From Istiophorus platypterus (taxonomy: Eukaryota > Chordata > Actinopteri > Istiophoriformes > Istiophoridae), in NCBI GenBank assembly GCA_016859345.1, contig CM029121.1:12499911-12563910 (forward strand): 64,000 nt of DNA, written 5' to 3'. A program made the position numbers and the translations under genes. The notes beneath the pieces are model-generated. The model was given only the letters and a program-made list of their open reading frames with translations, did no database searches and was not told the origin of the DNA. Within the stretch, counting starts at the first letter, position 1; every line of letters starts with the position of its first letter. Positions 1-10,507 of the stretch are shown piece by piece.

Positions 1-792
1 GAGCGGGTGTCAAACCTTTTGTCCGAGGAGAAAAGTACCAGGGAGAAAAATGAGGCTTACATAAGAGAGCTAGAAGAGAAGAACCTGCTTGTTAGTCAGG
101 AGAAAAAAAATATGACTGCTGAGCTGACTCGTCTTGAATCCCTAACAGAGACATTAAGAACTGACAATGAAAATCTGTGGGCAGAGATTCATGCTCTGAA
201 GGAGAATGAGAAGAGACTAAATGATCAGGTGGCCTACCTGGAAGAGCTCAGAGAGAGATGTGAAGGAGAGATTGAAATACTGACAGTAGCTTTCCGAGCT
301 CTTGACAGCCAAATGGAGGACTCTGAGGAACAAATCTGGAACAGAGATGAGCTCATAAAAAAGCAAAACAGGGAAATTGATCATCAACAGCAAGAGTTAG
401 AGCAGTACTATATTCTCATAACCGACACAAGAAAATCACTCCTTGATCGTAAGCACCAGCTGGAGATGAGGCAGGAGGAGGACATACTGGCTGGTGTAGA
501 GAATGTCATGGAGGAATCTCTGAATTATGCTGAAAACACAGAACAACAGGAAATACCTGAGGATCCGAGTGATGACGGCCCATGGGAGACTCCTCCCAAA
601 GCGCCTCAACAACTGGAGACTCAGGCTGAAGAACCTCAACAGCTGGAGACACCTGCCGAAGAACCTAAGTGGCGTCGCTTTGGTAAACGCCTACTGAAAG
701 TAGGTTTGGGTATTGGCATCGCATCTGTGGGTATCATTATTCCTTCAGCTATCCTGGTCTCAATGATTGTCAACAAGAGTAGAGTTCCCTAG
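1..792 (+). CDS. Coiled-coil protein with hydrophobic C-terminus, 3' part of a tandem copy
   Basis: An open frame enters from the left edge (frame of base 7) and stops at 792. It encodes about 260 residues: a heptad-rich, Glu/Lys/Leu-rich coiled coil up to roughly residue 160, an acidic Pro/Glu/Gln linker with one copy of a 20-residue repeat (about bases 603-665), a short basic patch, then about 26 hydrophobic residues (VGLGIGIASVGIIIPSAILV core) and a six-residue basic tail. This is the layout of a tail-anchored membrane protein; that role is inferred. Bases 1-270 are nearly identical to 7980-8250 and the C-terminal half matches 9150-9868, so this is a shortened paralogue of the gene at 7574-9868. 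The true start lies outside the window. I do not recognise the family. A LINC-complex (KASH-type) or LRMP/IRAG2-like protein is conceivable, but the terminal residues do not match the usual KASH end. Confidence 0.6.
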   Translation, partial: ERVSNLLSEEKSTREKNEAYIRELEEKNLLVSQEKKNMTAELTRLESLTETLRTDNENLWAEIHALKENEKRLNDQVAYLEELRERCEGEIEILTVAFRALDSQMEDSEEQIWNRDELIKKQNREIDHQQQELEQYYILITDTRKSLLDRKHQLEMRQEEDILAGVENVMEESLNYAENTEQQEIPEDPSDDGPWETPPKAPQQLETQAEEPQQLETPAEEPKWRRFGKRLLKVGLGIGIASVGIIIPSAILVSMIVNKSRVP

Positions 793-1068
793 CGCTTCCT
801 GTGGGACTGTACCTAACAGCTGCTAGATCCCTTCTGCAACCACCACTAAGTACAATATCCCTACTAAAGAAGACAAGCTCCATAAACAAACACCAAAATA
901 CACCTAAACAAAAAGCTTTTCAAAATTTCCAAATTTCCAAATTTTCAAAAGACCAAATTTCCAAATTTCCACATTTCCAAATTTAAAAAGATTTCCAAAT
1001 TTCCAAATAAAATTAAAAATTGAAAATTAAAAATAAAAATGACAAAACAAAAACAAATTGATAAAAAA

Positions 1069-1106
<38 letters not shown>

Positions 1107-1310
1107 ATATAGCTGTTCATTCAAACTTTGTTTTTAAAAGATCCATTAATAAACACCACATCCCACAAGTCCAGGACCCTTCACAGTTTAGTTCGACAGA
1201 CAGAAGACATCAGTCAGTGACTGAGCCCAGTTCAGACGAGCTGTAATAATAGGAGAGGAGTGCTATGGCACAGACGTTACGCTAAACAGCTAAATTAAGT
1301 GTGCAAATAC
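793..1310 (+). repeat. 3' flank of the coiled-coil gene, duplicated downstream
   Basis: This is probable 3' UTR. It contains a low-complexity stretch built on AAATTTCC-like units (about 925-1010), an (AT)n run at 1073-1102 and a polyadenylation signal AATAAA at 1148-1153. Bases 840-1310 match 10205-10710 closely, including the tract after the AT run, so the duplication that copied the gene carried its 3' flank as well. Confidence 0.7.
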
Positions 1311-2740
1311 AGTAATATTTTATCTCACCCTAGTTACGCTACAATGTAAATGTCTTATTTTAGCAAAGTAGCAGTGACTGAGTGATAATGTTTAGTAAAT
1401 AATTATCCTTATGTCAGAACTAGTGTTTGTGTTGCAATGTTTGGTTTAGTTATGCAAATATCTAAATTTAGGAAACACTTGTTTTGTTATTTCCCTTTAA
1501 ATTATGGCAGACACTGCTTTTTTCATCAGTCTTGAATGTTAAGGGAAAGGAAGCATTACTCTGAGAAATTCTACTATGAAGCGGAAGTAAAAGGAATTAT
1601 GAAAATATGAACTGCTCTGCAGCACATTTAAATATCACAGCACTTTCCCAGGCAAGACTACGGGCCACAATATGTATAATACTTCTCCAGTAATGTTAAA
1701 AAATAGCTCAGTACAGTTTCTAACAGGTTTTGAAAGCAGCCATGTGGGAAACTGGAGGGTGGAACTGCTCAAATTGCATTGTAGTGCTGCATATTGCAGT
1801 AGATACTATTGTCTAATTGTTAATTGTTAATGGTGTAATTTATTGGTGACTTAATTGGTTGAATCTCTTTTTTTCATAAAAAAAAAGTAGAAAACTCTCT
1901 ATTTAGCCATCAGTTTGTGAGAATGTTTGCTGGCAGTTTTGCTAACTTACTTTTGGAGTATTTCTGGCAAAGGAGAAGAAAGACTTAGTGTGGTTGACTC
2001 TGACGGCTGAAGCCTCAAATTATCTGTAGCGGAACTAATTAAGTAAAAGTTAATTGTAAATTTACTTATTTAATTTTTTTTTTGCACAGAATTCAGGCTG
2101 TAGGATTTTGTCCTTTTTGTAGAGTGTAGTTCTTCAACAAAGGTATGGCTTCACAGCATTATGGGGAGGAGGTTCAACCTACATTTGGCATGTGAGTGTT
2201 TTTCTTACGTGCCATAGTGTTGTGTACATGTGTATTATAAGTTTGACAGACTACTATTAGAATCTGTCAAAACAATGAAATGTTTCTTACCTACATAGTC
2301 TGCAAGAAAAAATTGTCATTGTGTATCATCCCACAGTTGAGACTTTCAAGAGCCCATAGGTGGAGGAAATTTCAAATGATGAATCTGAAAGCAGGTTTTG
2401 CCTGTTTTCAGATTCTTCCATCCTCTGGCTGAGATAAGCATATTGGGTCATTTTCAGTTTCCACTGTTTGCACGACTAGTAGCATGTTTTGCCACTCTGC
2501 ATCTACCCAGTTATTTTTTTGCTATTTTTTCTTTTACAGAAGCTAATTACCACTGCTTATTTAAACCAACATTAGTTCTACTTCAGCACTCTTAGCCCTT
2601 TCCTTCTTTTAGCAATTTTCTCACTAATTAGGATTAAGATAGTCTACACACTATCTAGATCGGCCAGTTACTTTAGCTTTGCTTTTAGCGATGGCTTGTC
2701 TCTCCCCCTCTCACTCTGCCTCTCTTGCTCGGTGGGTCTT
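1311..2740. other. AT-rich intergenic DNA, no gene seen
   Basis: Only short open frames without splice context or recognisable protein similarity. I see no RNA gene or named element here. Confidence 0.6.
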
Positions 2741-2799
2741 ATGTTTAGTTACATTTCTGCCTCTTGTAGTGACAATGATACATGTTAGTAGTGTAATTT

Positions 2800-3260
2800 A
2801 TTGCAGCAGTAGAGGGGCGGCTCAGTGAATTAGAGACACGGCTCCAGACAATGGAAACTAAATCGCCGGCAGCGGTAGCCCCCCAGTAGCCAGTATGAGC
2901 CGACACAGTGTAGCTCCTACTCCTCCTTCGGCTTGCTCCCGAGCAGCCGGGGAGCAAAGGTGGCCGGGTGACCGTCCGTGATGAGAAATGTAGCTCTAAG
3001 CAGGAGCCCAATAGTTCACCACCAACCAGTTCACGTTTCAAACAGATACTCCCCACTCAACGACACACTTGCTGAGAAACCAACTCTGGCTATTGGCAGC
3101 TCTATTTTAAGGAACGTAAAGTTAGCAACACCGACAACCGTAGTCAAAAGTATCCCTGCGGCTAGAGCAGGCAACGCAGGATCCTATTTGAAACTGCTGG
3201 CTACCGATAAACGTCGATACAGATTTGTTGTTATCCGTGTCGGCAGTGACGACACCTGAT
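2800..3260 (+). mobile_element. LINE ORF1 remnant (SGNH/esterase-like part)
   Basis: The frame from about 2978 to 3259 carries an esterase-like block: a GSSILRNV motif near 3100, an AARAG motif near 3165 and a VIRVGSDDT motif at the end. These correspond to the GDSI-R-V and HVGTND blocks of the esterase domain in ORF1 of several fish LINEs of the CR1/L2 group. It ends in TGA at 3257-3259, and no complete ORF1 or ORF2 follows, so it is a dead fragment. The class assignment rests on remembered motif similarity. Confidence 0.55.
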
Positions 3261-4130
3261 TATGCCAACTGGAATTAACAACAATTAATGCTTAGCCAGT
3301 GCACGCATATGCAAAGTCAATGTACGACACAATAGTTTTATCTGAGCCCCTACCAAATCTGACCAGTGATGACACATATAACTGAATGATTAACTGAACA
3401 GCTGAGCGGGAGGTTAAAACTTCCCTGCACTCAGGTGTTCGTGTAAGAGCGTATGTGTTTTAGTAGAGAAAGGAAAGAGGTCGAAGGGTTCGGCAGCAAC
3501 GTTCTGGCGATCGTGATCGAGGGGCAGTATTTACCTGTGTTACGTAGATCTCGCTCGGCTCAGCTGATGAGGGGCATGAGTCTGGACCTTTAACTAACAA
3601 CAGCAAGTGCTGGTCTCAATCGTGAGTGGAGAGCAGGACAGAGTTTATCCGCTGCAGACAGATAAGTTATGGTTCATTAGAGTATAGTAACCTAAATTAA
3701 TATAAGCAGAAGCCCCCAATTTTCTCGCAATATTGCAACAGCTTAACACAAATTAAGTGCTAACATCTGCCCAGAGCCATAAGCCTCTTACTCTCTTGCA
3801 GGTGATGGGTCCAGTTTTAGGAGCGGTAATTTTTGCCACTTCTATCAGCAAGGACTTCGCTGGTTGTAGCGAAGGTCCAAGCCAGAAGCGTGAGTTTCGT
3901 GTGTTTCGGCGTTAATATAACTTTGGGTATTGTCAAGATTTGGGGTTGACCGTCATGGATTTCACCCAATGGGAGCCAAGGATTTTGGGGGAACCCCACT
4001 GGTCGGCTGACGCTGCAGGTGTTGGGGGTCGCTCATCTGGCCGGTTACTCAACTGAGACTGCGTGTTCGGGGGTTGCTCAGCTGAGTTCTTTGTCTTCCT
4101 CAGGTAGCAACACCTGGCCTTAGCTGGATT
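3261..4130. other. Probable decayed repeat DNA, no gene
   Basis: Lies between the LINE ORF1 remnant and the gypsy remnant. It contains no supported exon. It may include non-coding or badly decayed parts of either retroelement, but I cannot place element ends. Confidence 0.4.
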
Positions 4131-4139
4131 CCAGGTGTG

Positions 4140-5035
4140 GCTGTGCCTGTAGGCCTTCTTTGTCTACAGTCTATTAGCGAGGCACTACATGTGTTTGTGT
4201 ACCGTGATGTTATCCTCACCTTTTCCAAGACTCCCCGGGAACACATGAATCATGTTCAGCAGGTGCTACGACATCCACTTGATAAAAGATCAAGGCCAGC
4301 AGCCTGATTCTGGTGGTGGACCACCTAATTGTCTGTTCATTCCTGAATCAGTTCAATCCTAAGTATTGGACTGGACCCACAGGTCCCATTTCACCTGCCC
4401 CTCCCCCCCAAGTATCCTGAACCCTGAATATCATCAAGAGGCCTTATGGTGGACTCACATTGACTGCGACACCTGAAAATATATTGTTGCTTGTCAGATC
4501 TGTGCCTTTGGCAAGACGCAGCATTGGAACCCGTTGGCCCCCTGCAACCCCTTCCAGTTCCTGGGCGCCGCTGGTCCCATATCGTCTTGGACTTTGTTAA
4601 AGGTTTGCCTCGGTCCCAAGTTAACACAGTCATACTTACCATTGTTGACAGGTTCTCAAAATCTGTTCATTTTGTGATTCTGCCTAAACTTCCCTCTGCC
4701 AAAAAACTGCCAATATGCTTGTACTACATGTCTTCCGTTTGCCTGGCATACCGGTCGAAATTGTCTCTGACAGGGGTCCCCAGTTTATGTCCCAGGTCTG
4801 GAGGGAGTTTTGCAGTGCATTGGGGGTTTTCGTGTGTCTGTTGTCAGGTATCCACCCACAGACCGATGGATTGACTGAGCGAACCCACCGGATCTGGAGT
4901 CTGCTCCCAAATGCTGCCTGCCACTGCCACCAACACTACATCATGGTCTGAATATTTGTCTTGGCTGGAATATGCCTACAATTCCTTCACATTCTCAACC
5001 ACAAGGTCTCTCCCCCTTCGATGCGTAGTTAGGGT
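4140..5035 (+). mobile_element. Ty3/gypsy retrotransposon remnant (RT and integrase pieces)
   Basis: Around 4190-4290 the translation resembles the reverse-transcriptase catalytic stretch, with the usual YLDD-like box decayed to YRDV and followed by FSKTPREH. From 4440 to 4930 integrase blocks follow in order: a zinc-binding-domain relic (CQICAFGKTQHW), LDFVKGLP, VDRFSKSVHFV, SDRGPQFMSQVW and GIHPQTDGLTERTH. These blocks are spread over different frames with stops and gaps, so the element is not functional. No LTRs were recognised. Transcription would have been on the + strand. Confidence 0.8.
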
Positions 5036-5159
5036 ATTTACCACCACTTGTTACCCTTAGTTAGAACATCTTTATTAGGTATAATCAATCTGTCTTTATT
5101 AACAGGCTATGTACTGCAATCCTTTAAAATAGTTGTAATTAAACAACTTCTCGAAAAGC

Positions 5160-5415
5160 CTAAACTTGATCTAGATATTTTAGCCAACTAAAGACCCATA
5201 TCAAACCTACCCTTTCTCTCTAAGATCCTTGAGAAAGCTGTCACCAACTTGTTGCGTGACTTTTTACATAATTATAGTCTATTTGAGGATTTTCCATCAG
5301 GATAAGCATTGCATCATAGCAGAGAGAGAGAACTGGTGAAGGTTGCAAATGATCTTCCAGTTGCATTGGACAAAGGACTAATCTCTTTACTTGCTTTCCT
5401 TGTCTCCTTGATACA
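5160..5415 (+). mobile_element. LINE reverse-transcriptase fragment (L2/Rex1-like)
   Basis: The translation near 5185-5240 gives a 'pISNLPFLSKILEKAVTNLL'-like block, and the frame at 5309-5410 gives ERELVKVANDL...DKGLISLLAFL. Both are characteristic pieces of the RT of fish non-LTR elements of the L2/CR1/Rex1 type, just before the catalytic DLSAAFDT box, which is missing. The two pieces are in different frames. It is a short 5'- and 3'-truncated fossil. Confidence 0.65.
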
Positions 5416-5419
5416 TGGT

Positions 5420-7320
5420 GCTCCTCTCACCTCCTCTCCCTCCCCATCAGTACATATCCATATCCCATCAATGTTCGTTTCTAACTGTACTAACTTTCTC
5501 TCCCGTCTTTCTCCCCTCTCCCCCTGTCGCTTTGTGCAGGTTTTTCTGCCTCAGATACTTCAGACTCTAGATCCATGACTGTCCCCATGATCCTGCTCAA
5601 TACCAACTGCTTCAATTAATATGATTATCAATATTATCATTATATTTAGACCTCTTAGTATTATTATTATTATCCCTGTTATTATAAGTATTCGTTTCAC
5701 TACTAGTCTATGCTACGTTCTCTTTCCTCCTTCCTGCACCCAAATCCCTCCCAAAACAGGAGATACGGATGTGGTCCTAGAATTACTTGAGGTAACAGAG
5801 GGTAGGCTGCTTTCAAAAATGCACTATAAAGTTTTTAGAAGCGTTTCAGTGTTTGTATGCAGGACTTTTATCCCTTTTTATTCAGTTAGAATTACTCTCT
5901 AGCACAGGCTCAAGCTCAAGCTGAAACTTCACCGCTCTCGTGCTCCTTTCATGTGTCTAAAGAGGCACAAATTCCTGTAATGCAAGAACTGTAGGGATGG
6001 AAAAAGAACAGAAAAGGAAAGTTTTAATAAAGGGAGGGGATATTAAAGGTGGACAAATTAAGAGAAGGGGATGAGGTCACATTAAGTTGTATTAAGACTT
6101 AACTTAAGCATTTATTTGGAATAAATGCTTAAGTTGAGGTATAGCCTCATCAGTACAATGTGTTATTATTTATTTGCCATAACCAAGATAATGCATGGCA
6201 GGTGTGAAATATCCACAATATTCTGGTATGATTTCCAGTATTGATGTTCTATGGTTCATTTGCAAGGAACTTTGTAATGACATTTATGAAAAGAAGAGAA
6301 AAGGGAGTCAGCCAGGGACACGACCAGAAACAGCTGTTCTCCACACTGTTCTTAGAAAAGGATAAAAAGAACATGAAATTATCGCTAATAGGACTATTTA
6401 GCCAAAATATAGAATTTCATAGAAGCTCATTCCATATTGTTCCCTATTCAAACCTCTAGTTTTGGAGGCGACGTATCTGCCACATAAACCTGTGACATCT
6501 CTGGACGCTTCAGCAGGCGAGAGAGAGACGGACTTCATTAAATGACCGCTGCCTCGAATACCAAATATCACAGGGGGAATGAAGAGTCCGCTCACTAGTG
6601 AGACATTCAGGCCCGTTTCTACTTTCATTCCAATTGTGTTTCACACCTCGTTTTTTTCAGGCCATGGACAAATCGCTGTGGGTGTTGAGAGGAGAGAGAG
6701 GCGGCTGGACTGAATGCGCTGACAGGAGATGCGCTCCAGTAGCCGGTCGTTGACAACCGCTCAATGTCACGTACAATAACTACGCGATAACTACGCATAG
6801 GTGCACGAAACCACACATGCGAGCAGCACGAGCCACGAAAGCAGAAAATATCCTGCACGCGTCCCCGTCATAATGTTACTTGTAACACGAAACACTGACC
6901 AAACAAAGTCAGGCGCACAGATCGCCGCAGAGCTGCGCACTTAAGTTAGCGCCAGAAAAGACGCTCAGCGCAGCGCAGACCTCCGCCGAGGCAGGTGTCA
7001 AACAACATGCACCAGACCTTAGAGGGGAAAATTCACCCACCGAGAAAATGATCCGGATCGGCCCCAGAACTGAATGGGTCCGTCCCCGCCCCGCGCCCCA
7101 TCCCTCCAACAGGCTGTTGCAAATCGGTACAGTTATTTTCCCTTAATCCTGCAGACAGACACACAACAAACAAACCAGTAAACAAACGGACACGGGTGAT
7201 CACACAACTTCCTTGACTAATGTAATCACAGATGATATGAATTAGACTTTGATTGATCAACTTCAATGAATGAATGAAAGGCATCCTGCTGCCATGCTCA
7301 AGCTCTGTGGCCCATTTTAT
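5420..7320. other. Intergenic DNA with a moderately CpG-rich stretch at 6.46-7.11 kb
   Basis: No convincing exon. An ATT-rich simple stretch lies at about 5615-5690, a perfect hairpin at 6101-6135 and a more GC/CpG-rich stretch at about 6460-7110. The minus-strand open frames across 6398-7338 have no domain signature and follow the base composition. Confidence 0.5.
6101..6135. repeat. Perfect 16-bp inverted repeat, 3-nt loop
   Basis: Arm AACTTAAGCATTTATT at 6101-6116 is exactly complementary to 6120-6135, separated by TGG. It could form a cruciform. The loop is too short for a typical microRNA precursor. Confidence 0.9.
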
Positions 7321-7573
7321 CCAGTGGTATGACGTCACAGGGGACGAGCAGAAACGTCACAAAGTGTTATGAGCGTTATTCCAGTGTTATGACGCATCAA
7401 AGGATCAAAGGATCAAAGGACCCGGTGATGACGTCACATAACACATACCAGTAAATAGGACCCTACAATTTATTTCACTATGCTTATTTCCTGAAACCAC
7501 CAGCTGCTGAAAAAAATAACTGAATATTTTTTTCATTCGAGCTGCTGTGAACAAGATTCATCCCCAACAGCTG
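7321..7573 (+). promoter_or_regulatory. Candidate promoter of the coiled-coil gene with two CRE sites
   Basis: Two perfect cAMP-response-element palindromes (TGACGTCA) lie at 7330-7337 and 7429-7436, the second 138 bp before the first in-frame ATG (7574). Similar CAGTG(G/T)TATGACG... units recur at 7322 and 7382, and a short AAAGGATC tandem occurs at about 7399-7419. CREB/ATF binding is established for the motif; use as a promoter here is inferred from position. Confidence 0.4.
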
Positions 7574-8971
7574 ATGCAAGGTAGCATAAGTATGTCTCAA
7601 GAGAAATTCAACACTTCTCTGAATGTCTCAGAGATATCAGAGGAGTCAAATTTGCACCTGTACGTTTCAGAGGAGGCAGAAATACTTACGCTACAGGAGA
7701 ATCCACAAGGACAGCGGGAAATCAGCTGCAGGACCTGTCATGAGCAGAAGGCGAAGCTCCAGTCAGAAGTTGAGACACTTGAACTGGAGTTAAAGGAGCT
7801 AAGGGCCAAGAGGAGCAGATATACAAAACAAGAGGAAGAGCTCTCTAAACTCCATGGCCAACAGAAGGAGCTAAATTCCAAGATAGAAATAAAGATTAAG
7901 GATGTAACCGAGCTGGAAGCTGAGAATAACCGACTAGTGGAGTCTGTCTGTAAAATGACAGAGATTAAGGGAGAACTAGAGCGGGTGTCAAACCTTTTGT
8001 CCGAGGAGAAAAATGTCAGCGAGAAGAATGAGGCTTACATAAGAGAGCTAGAAGAGAAGAACCTGCTTGTTGGTCAGGAGAAAAAAAATATGACTGCTGA
8101 GCTGACTCGTCTTGAATCCCTAACAGAGACATTAAGAACTGACAATGAAAATCTGTGGGTAGAGATTCATGCTCTGAAGGAGAATGAGAAGAGAATAAAT
8201 AAGAAAAACAAGAGCCTCACTGATGTGGTGGCCCACCTGGAAGAGCTCAGAGAGAGATATGAAGGAGAGACTGAAAGTCTGACAGCAGCTGTAAAAGATC
8301 TTCAGTTCCAATTGGAGGATGCTCCAGCACAAATCTGGAGCAGAGATGAGCTCATAAAAAAGCAAAATAGGGAAATTGATCATTACCAGCAACAGATAGA
8401 GGAGTATTGTATCCTCACAACTGATTTTAGACAATCACTCCTTGATCTTAAGGACCAGCTGGAGATGAAGCCGGAGGAGGACATACTGGCTGGTGTACAG
8501 AATCTCTGGTCAATGATTAATGCTGCAAGAGTTACTGACCTTCAGCCAGAAGAGATTCAAGCAGACGACACTGATAAAGATGAGCTGTTACAAAAGTTGG
8601 CTGATCTTGAACATCTGACAGAGAAAGTGCAAACACAGAACAAAGACCTGTTGTCGAAAGTGCAGGATCTGCAAGCAAGTGAGAATTCTCTGATTAATCA
8701 GTGTAAGGCCATCAAGGCTGAGTTCATCCAGCTTGAATCTTGGACAGAGAAAAGTCAGTCAGAGAAAGAAACTCTGTGGGGAGAGTTCTGTGTTCTGCAG
8801 GAAAATCACGATATCATATGTGAGAAGTACAAGAGCCTCACTGATGAGGTGGCCGACCTTGAAAATGTGAGAGAGAGAAAGCAAGGACAGATTGAAAATC
8901 TGAGAGAAGCAGTGCATTATCTTCAAAACCAATTGAAAGAGGTTCAGCAAGTCCAGAGAAAAAAAAAATAA
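7574..8971 (+). CDS. Long coiled-coil protein, upstream open frame (465 aa)
   Basis: The first in-frame ATG is at 7574, with a second at 7592; the open frame extends upstream only to non-ATG codons. The product is almost entirely predicted coiled coil, with continuous heptads and many Glu/Lys/Leu/Gln residues from about residue 55 to the end. A CxxC pair (CRTCHEQK) lies near residue 57. The block 'AQIWSRDELIKKQNREIDH' near 8330 recurs in the downstream frame (9210-9260) and in the copy at 1-792. The frame ends at TAA 8969-8971 immediately after ten A residues (8959-8968). A second frame in the same phase resumes at 9077 and runs to 9868; the gap is open in another phase, which suggests that the two frames once formed a single protein. 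No introns are evident. Family not recognised; a cytoskeletal or membrane-tethering role is only a guess. Confidence 0.6.
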   Translation: MQGSISMSQEKFNTSLNVSEISEESNLHLYVSEEAEILTLQENPQGQREISCRTCHEQKAKLQSEVETLELELKELRAKRSRYTKQEEELSKLHGQQKELNSKIEIKIKDVTELEAENNRLVESVCKMTEIKGELERVSNLLSEEKNVSEKNEAYIRELEEKNLLVGQEKKNMTAELTRLESLTETLRTDNENLWVEIHALKENEKRINKKNKSLTDVVAHLEELRERYEGETESLTAAVKDLQFQLEDAPAQIWSRDELIKKQNREIDHYQQQIEEYCILTTDFRQSLLDLKDQLEMKPEEDILAGVQNLWSMINAARVTDLQPEEIQADDTDKDELLQKLADLEHLTEKVQTQNKDLLSKVQDLQASENSLINQCKAIKAEFIQLESWTEKSQSEKETLWGEFCVLQENHDIICEKYKSLTDEVADLENVRERKQGQIENLREAVHYLQNQLKEVQQVQRKKK

Positions 8972-9076
8972 GGTAACTCCTGAAGCTGACTCTGATGAAT
9001 CTCTGATGGAGAAAAACCAAAAGAAAATCAAAAGAAAAAACACTGCTCTTCTCTTCAGAAAAAAAAAAGATGATGA

Positions 9077-9868
9077 TATGAGCAGAAAAAACAACTTGTG
9101 GCTGAGCTGGTCAAACTTCAGTCTCTGAGAGAGGAACAGAATGAAAAAAGGAATGACCTCAATACAGCTGTACGAGATCTTCAGCACCAAATGGAGGACG
9201 CTCAGGAACAAATCTGGATCAGAGATGAGCTCATAAAAAAGCAAAAGAGGGAAATTGATCATCACCAGCAAGAGTTAGAGGAGTATTATATTCTCACAAC
9301 CGATTTGAAACAATCAGTCCGTGATCTTAAGCACCAGCTGGAGATGAGGCAGGAGGAGGACATACTGGCTGGTGTAGAGAATTTCAGGGAGGAATCTCTG
9401 AATTTTGCTGAAAACACAGAACAACAGGAAATACCTGAGGATCCGAGTGATGACGGCCCATGGGAGACTCCTCCCAAAGTGCCTCAACAGCTGGAGACTC
9501 AGGCTGAAGAACCTCAGCAGCTGGAGATTCTTCCTGAAGAGCCTCAGAAGCTGGAGACTCAGGCTGAAGAACCTCAGCAGCTGGAGATCCTTCCCGAAGA
9601 GCCTCAACAGCTGGAGACTCAGGCTGAAGAACCTCAGCAGCTGGAGATCCTTCCCGAAGAGGCTCAACAGCTGGAGACTCAGGCTGAAGAACCTCAGCAG
9701 CTGCAGATTCCTGCTTTTAAACCTAAGAGGGGTTGCTTGTGTAAACACATACTGAATGTAGGTTTGGCTATTGGCTTGACCTCTTTGGGTATCATTAATC
9801 CTTCAGCTCTCCTGGTCTCAATGATTAGCAGCGTATCAGCTGCTAGATCCCCACTGCAGCGATCATAA
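9077..9868 (+). CDS. Coiled-coil protein, downstream open frame with hydrophobic C-terminus
   Basis: Open from the last upstream stop (TGA 9074-9076) to the stop at 9866-9868. It has no ATG near its beginning, so it is probably the C-terminal half of the gene starting at 7574, not an independent gene. It contains a coiled coil (9100-9390) that repeats the block near 8230-8490, an acidic Pro-rich linker, about four 60-bp units encoding a 20-residue Gln/Leu/Glu/Pro repeat (about 9480-9715), a Cys/Lys patch (RGCLCKH) and about 25 hydrophobic residues ending near 9825. A short polar tail follows. The hydrophobic end suggests a tail-anchored membrane protein. Compared with the copy at 1-792 the linker repeat is expanded and the tail differs. 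Confidence 0.55.
   Translation, partial: YEQKKQLVAELVKLQSLREEQNEKRNDLNTAVRDLQHQMEDAQEQIWIRDELIKKQKREIDHHQQELEEYYILTTDLKQSVRDLKHQLEMRQEEDILAGVENFREESLNFAENTEQQEIPEDPSDDGPWETPPKVPQQLETQAEEPQQLEILPEEPQKLETQAEEPQQLEILPEEPQQLETQAEEPQQLEILPEEAQQLETQAEEPQQLQIPAFKPKRGCLCKHILNVGLAIGLTSLGIINPSALLVSMISSVSAARSPLQRS
9480..9715 (+). repeat. Coding minisatellite, 60-bp unit
   Basis: About four tandem units of 60 bp, each encoding a QLETQAEEPQQLEI(L)PEEP-type 20-mer, with few differences between units. The shorter paralogue at 1-792 has a single unit near 603-665. Unit number is therefore likely to vary by unequal exchange or slippage. Confidence 0.85.
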
Positions 9869-10418
9869 AATTCAAACTCCCCGCTAAACAAGACAGACTA
9901 CAGAAACAAACACAGACACCAAAATACACCTGCTTCCAAAATTTCAAAATGTCAAAAATGTAAAAATGTCAAAATGTCATAATGTCAAAATGTCAAAATG
10001 TAAACATTTCAAAATTTCTAAATATCTAAATTTCTAAATTTCAAAGATTTCCAAATTTCAAAAATGTTAACATTTCAAAATTTCCAAATTTCAAAAATTT
10101 CTAAACTTCTAAATTTCTAAATAAAGTTGAAAAATAAAAAATAAAAATGCCAAAACAAAAAATAAATGATTAAAAAATAAATAAATAATAAAAAATATAT
10201 ATATATATCCAAGTACAATATCCTTACTAAAGAAGACAAGCTCCATAAACAAACACCAAAATACACCTAAACAAAAAACTTTTCAAAATTTCCAAATTTC
10301 CAAATCACCAAATTTCCAAATTTCCACATTTCCAAATTTAAAAAGATTTCCAAATTTCCAAATAAAATTAAACATTGAAAATTAAAAATAAAAATGACAA
10401 AACAAAAACAAATTGATA

Positions 10419-10507
<89 letters not shown>

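Noticed and set aside
6398..7338. Chain of minus-strand open frames in CpG-rich DNA
   Set aside because: No splice-consistent joins, no recognisable motif, and length explained by GC content.
8132..9271. Long minus-strand frames rich in Leu/Ser/Phe
   Set aside because: They mirror the coiled-coil coding strand; the + strand has heptads, paralogue conservation and a normal composition.
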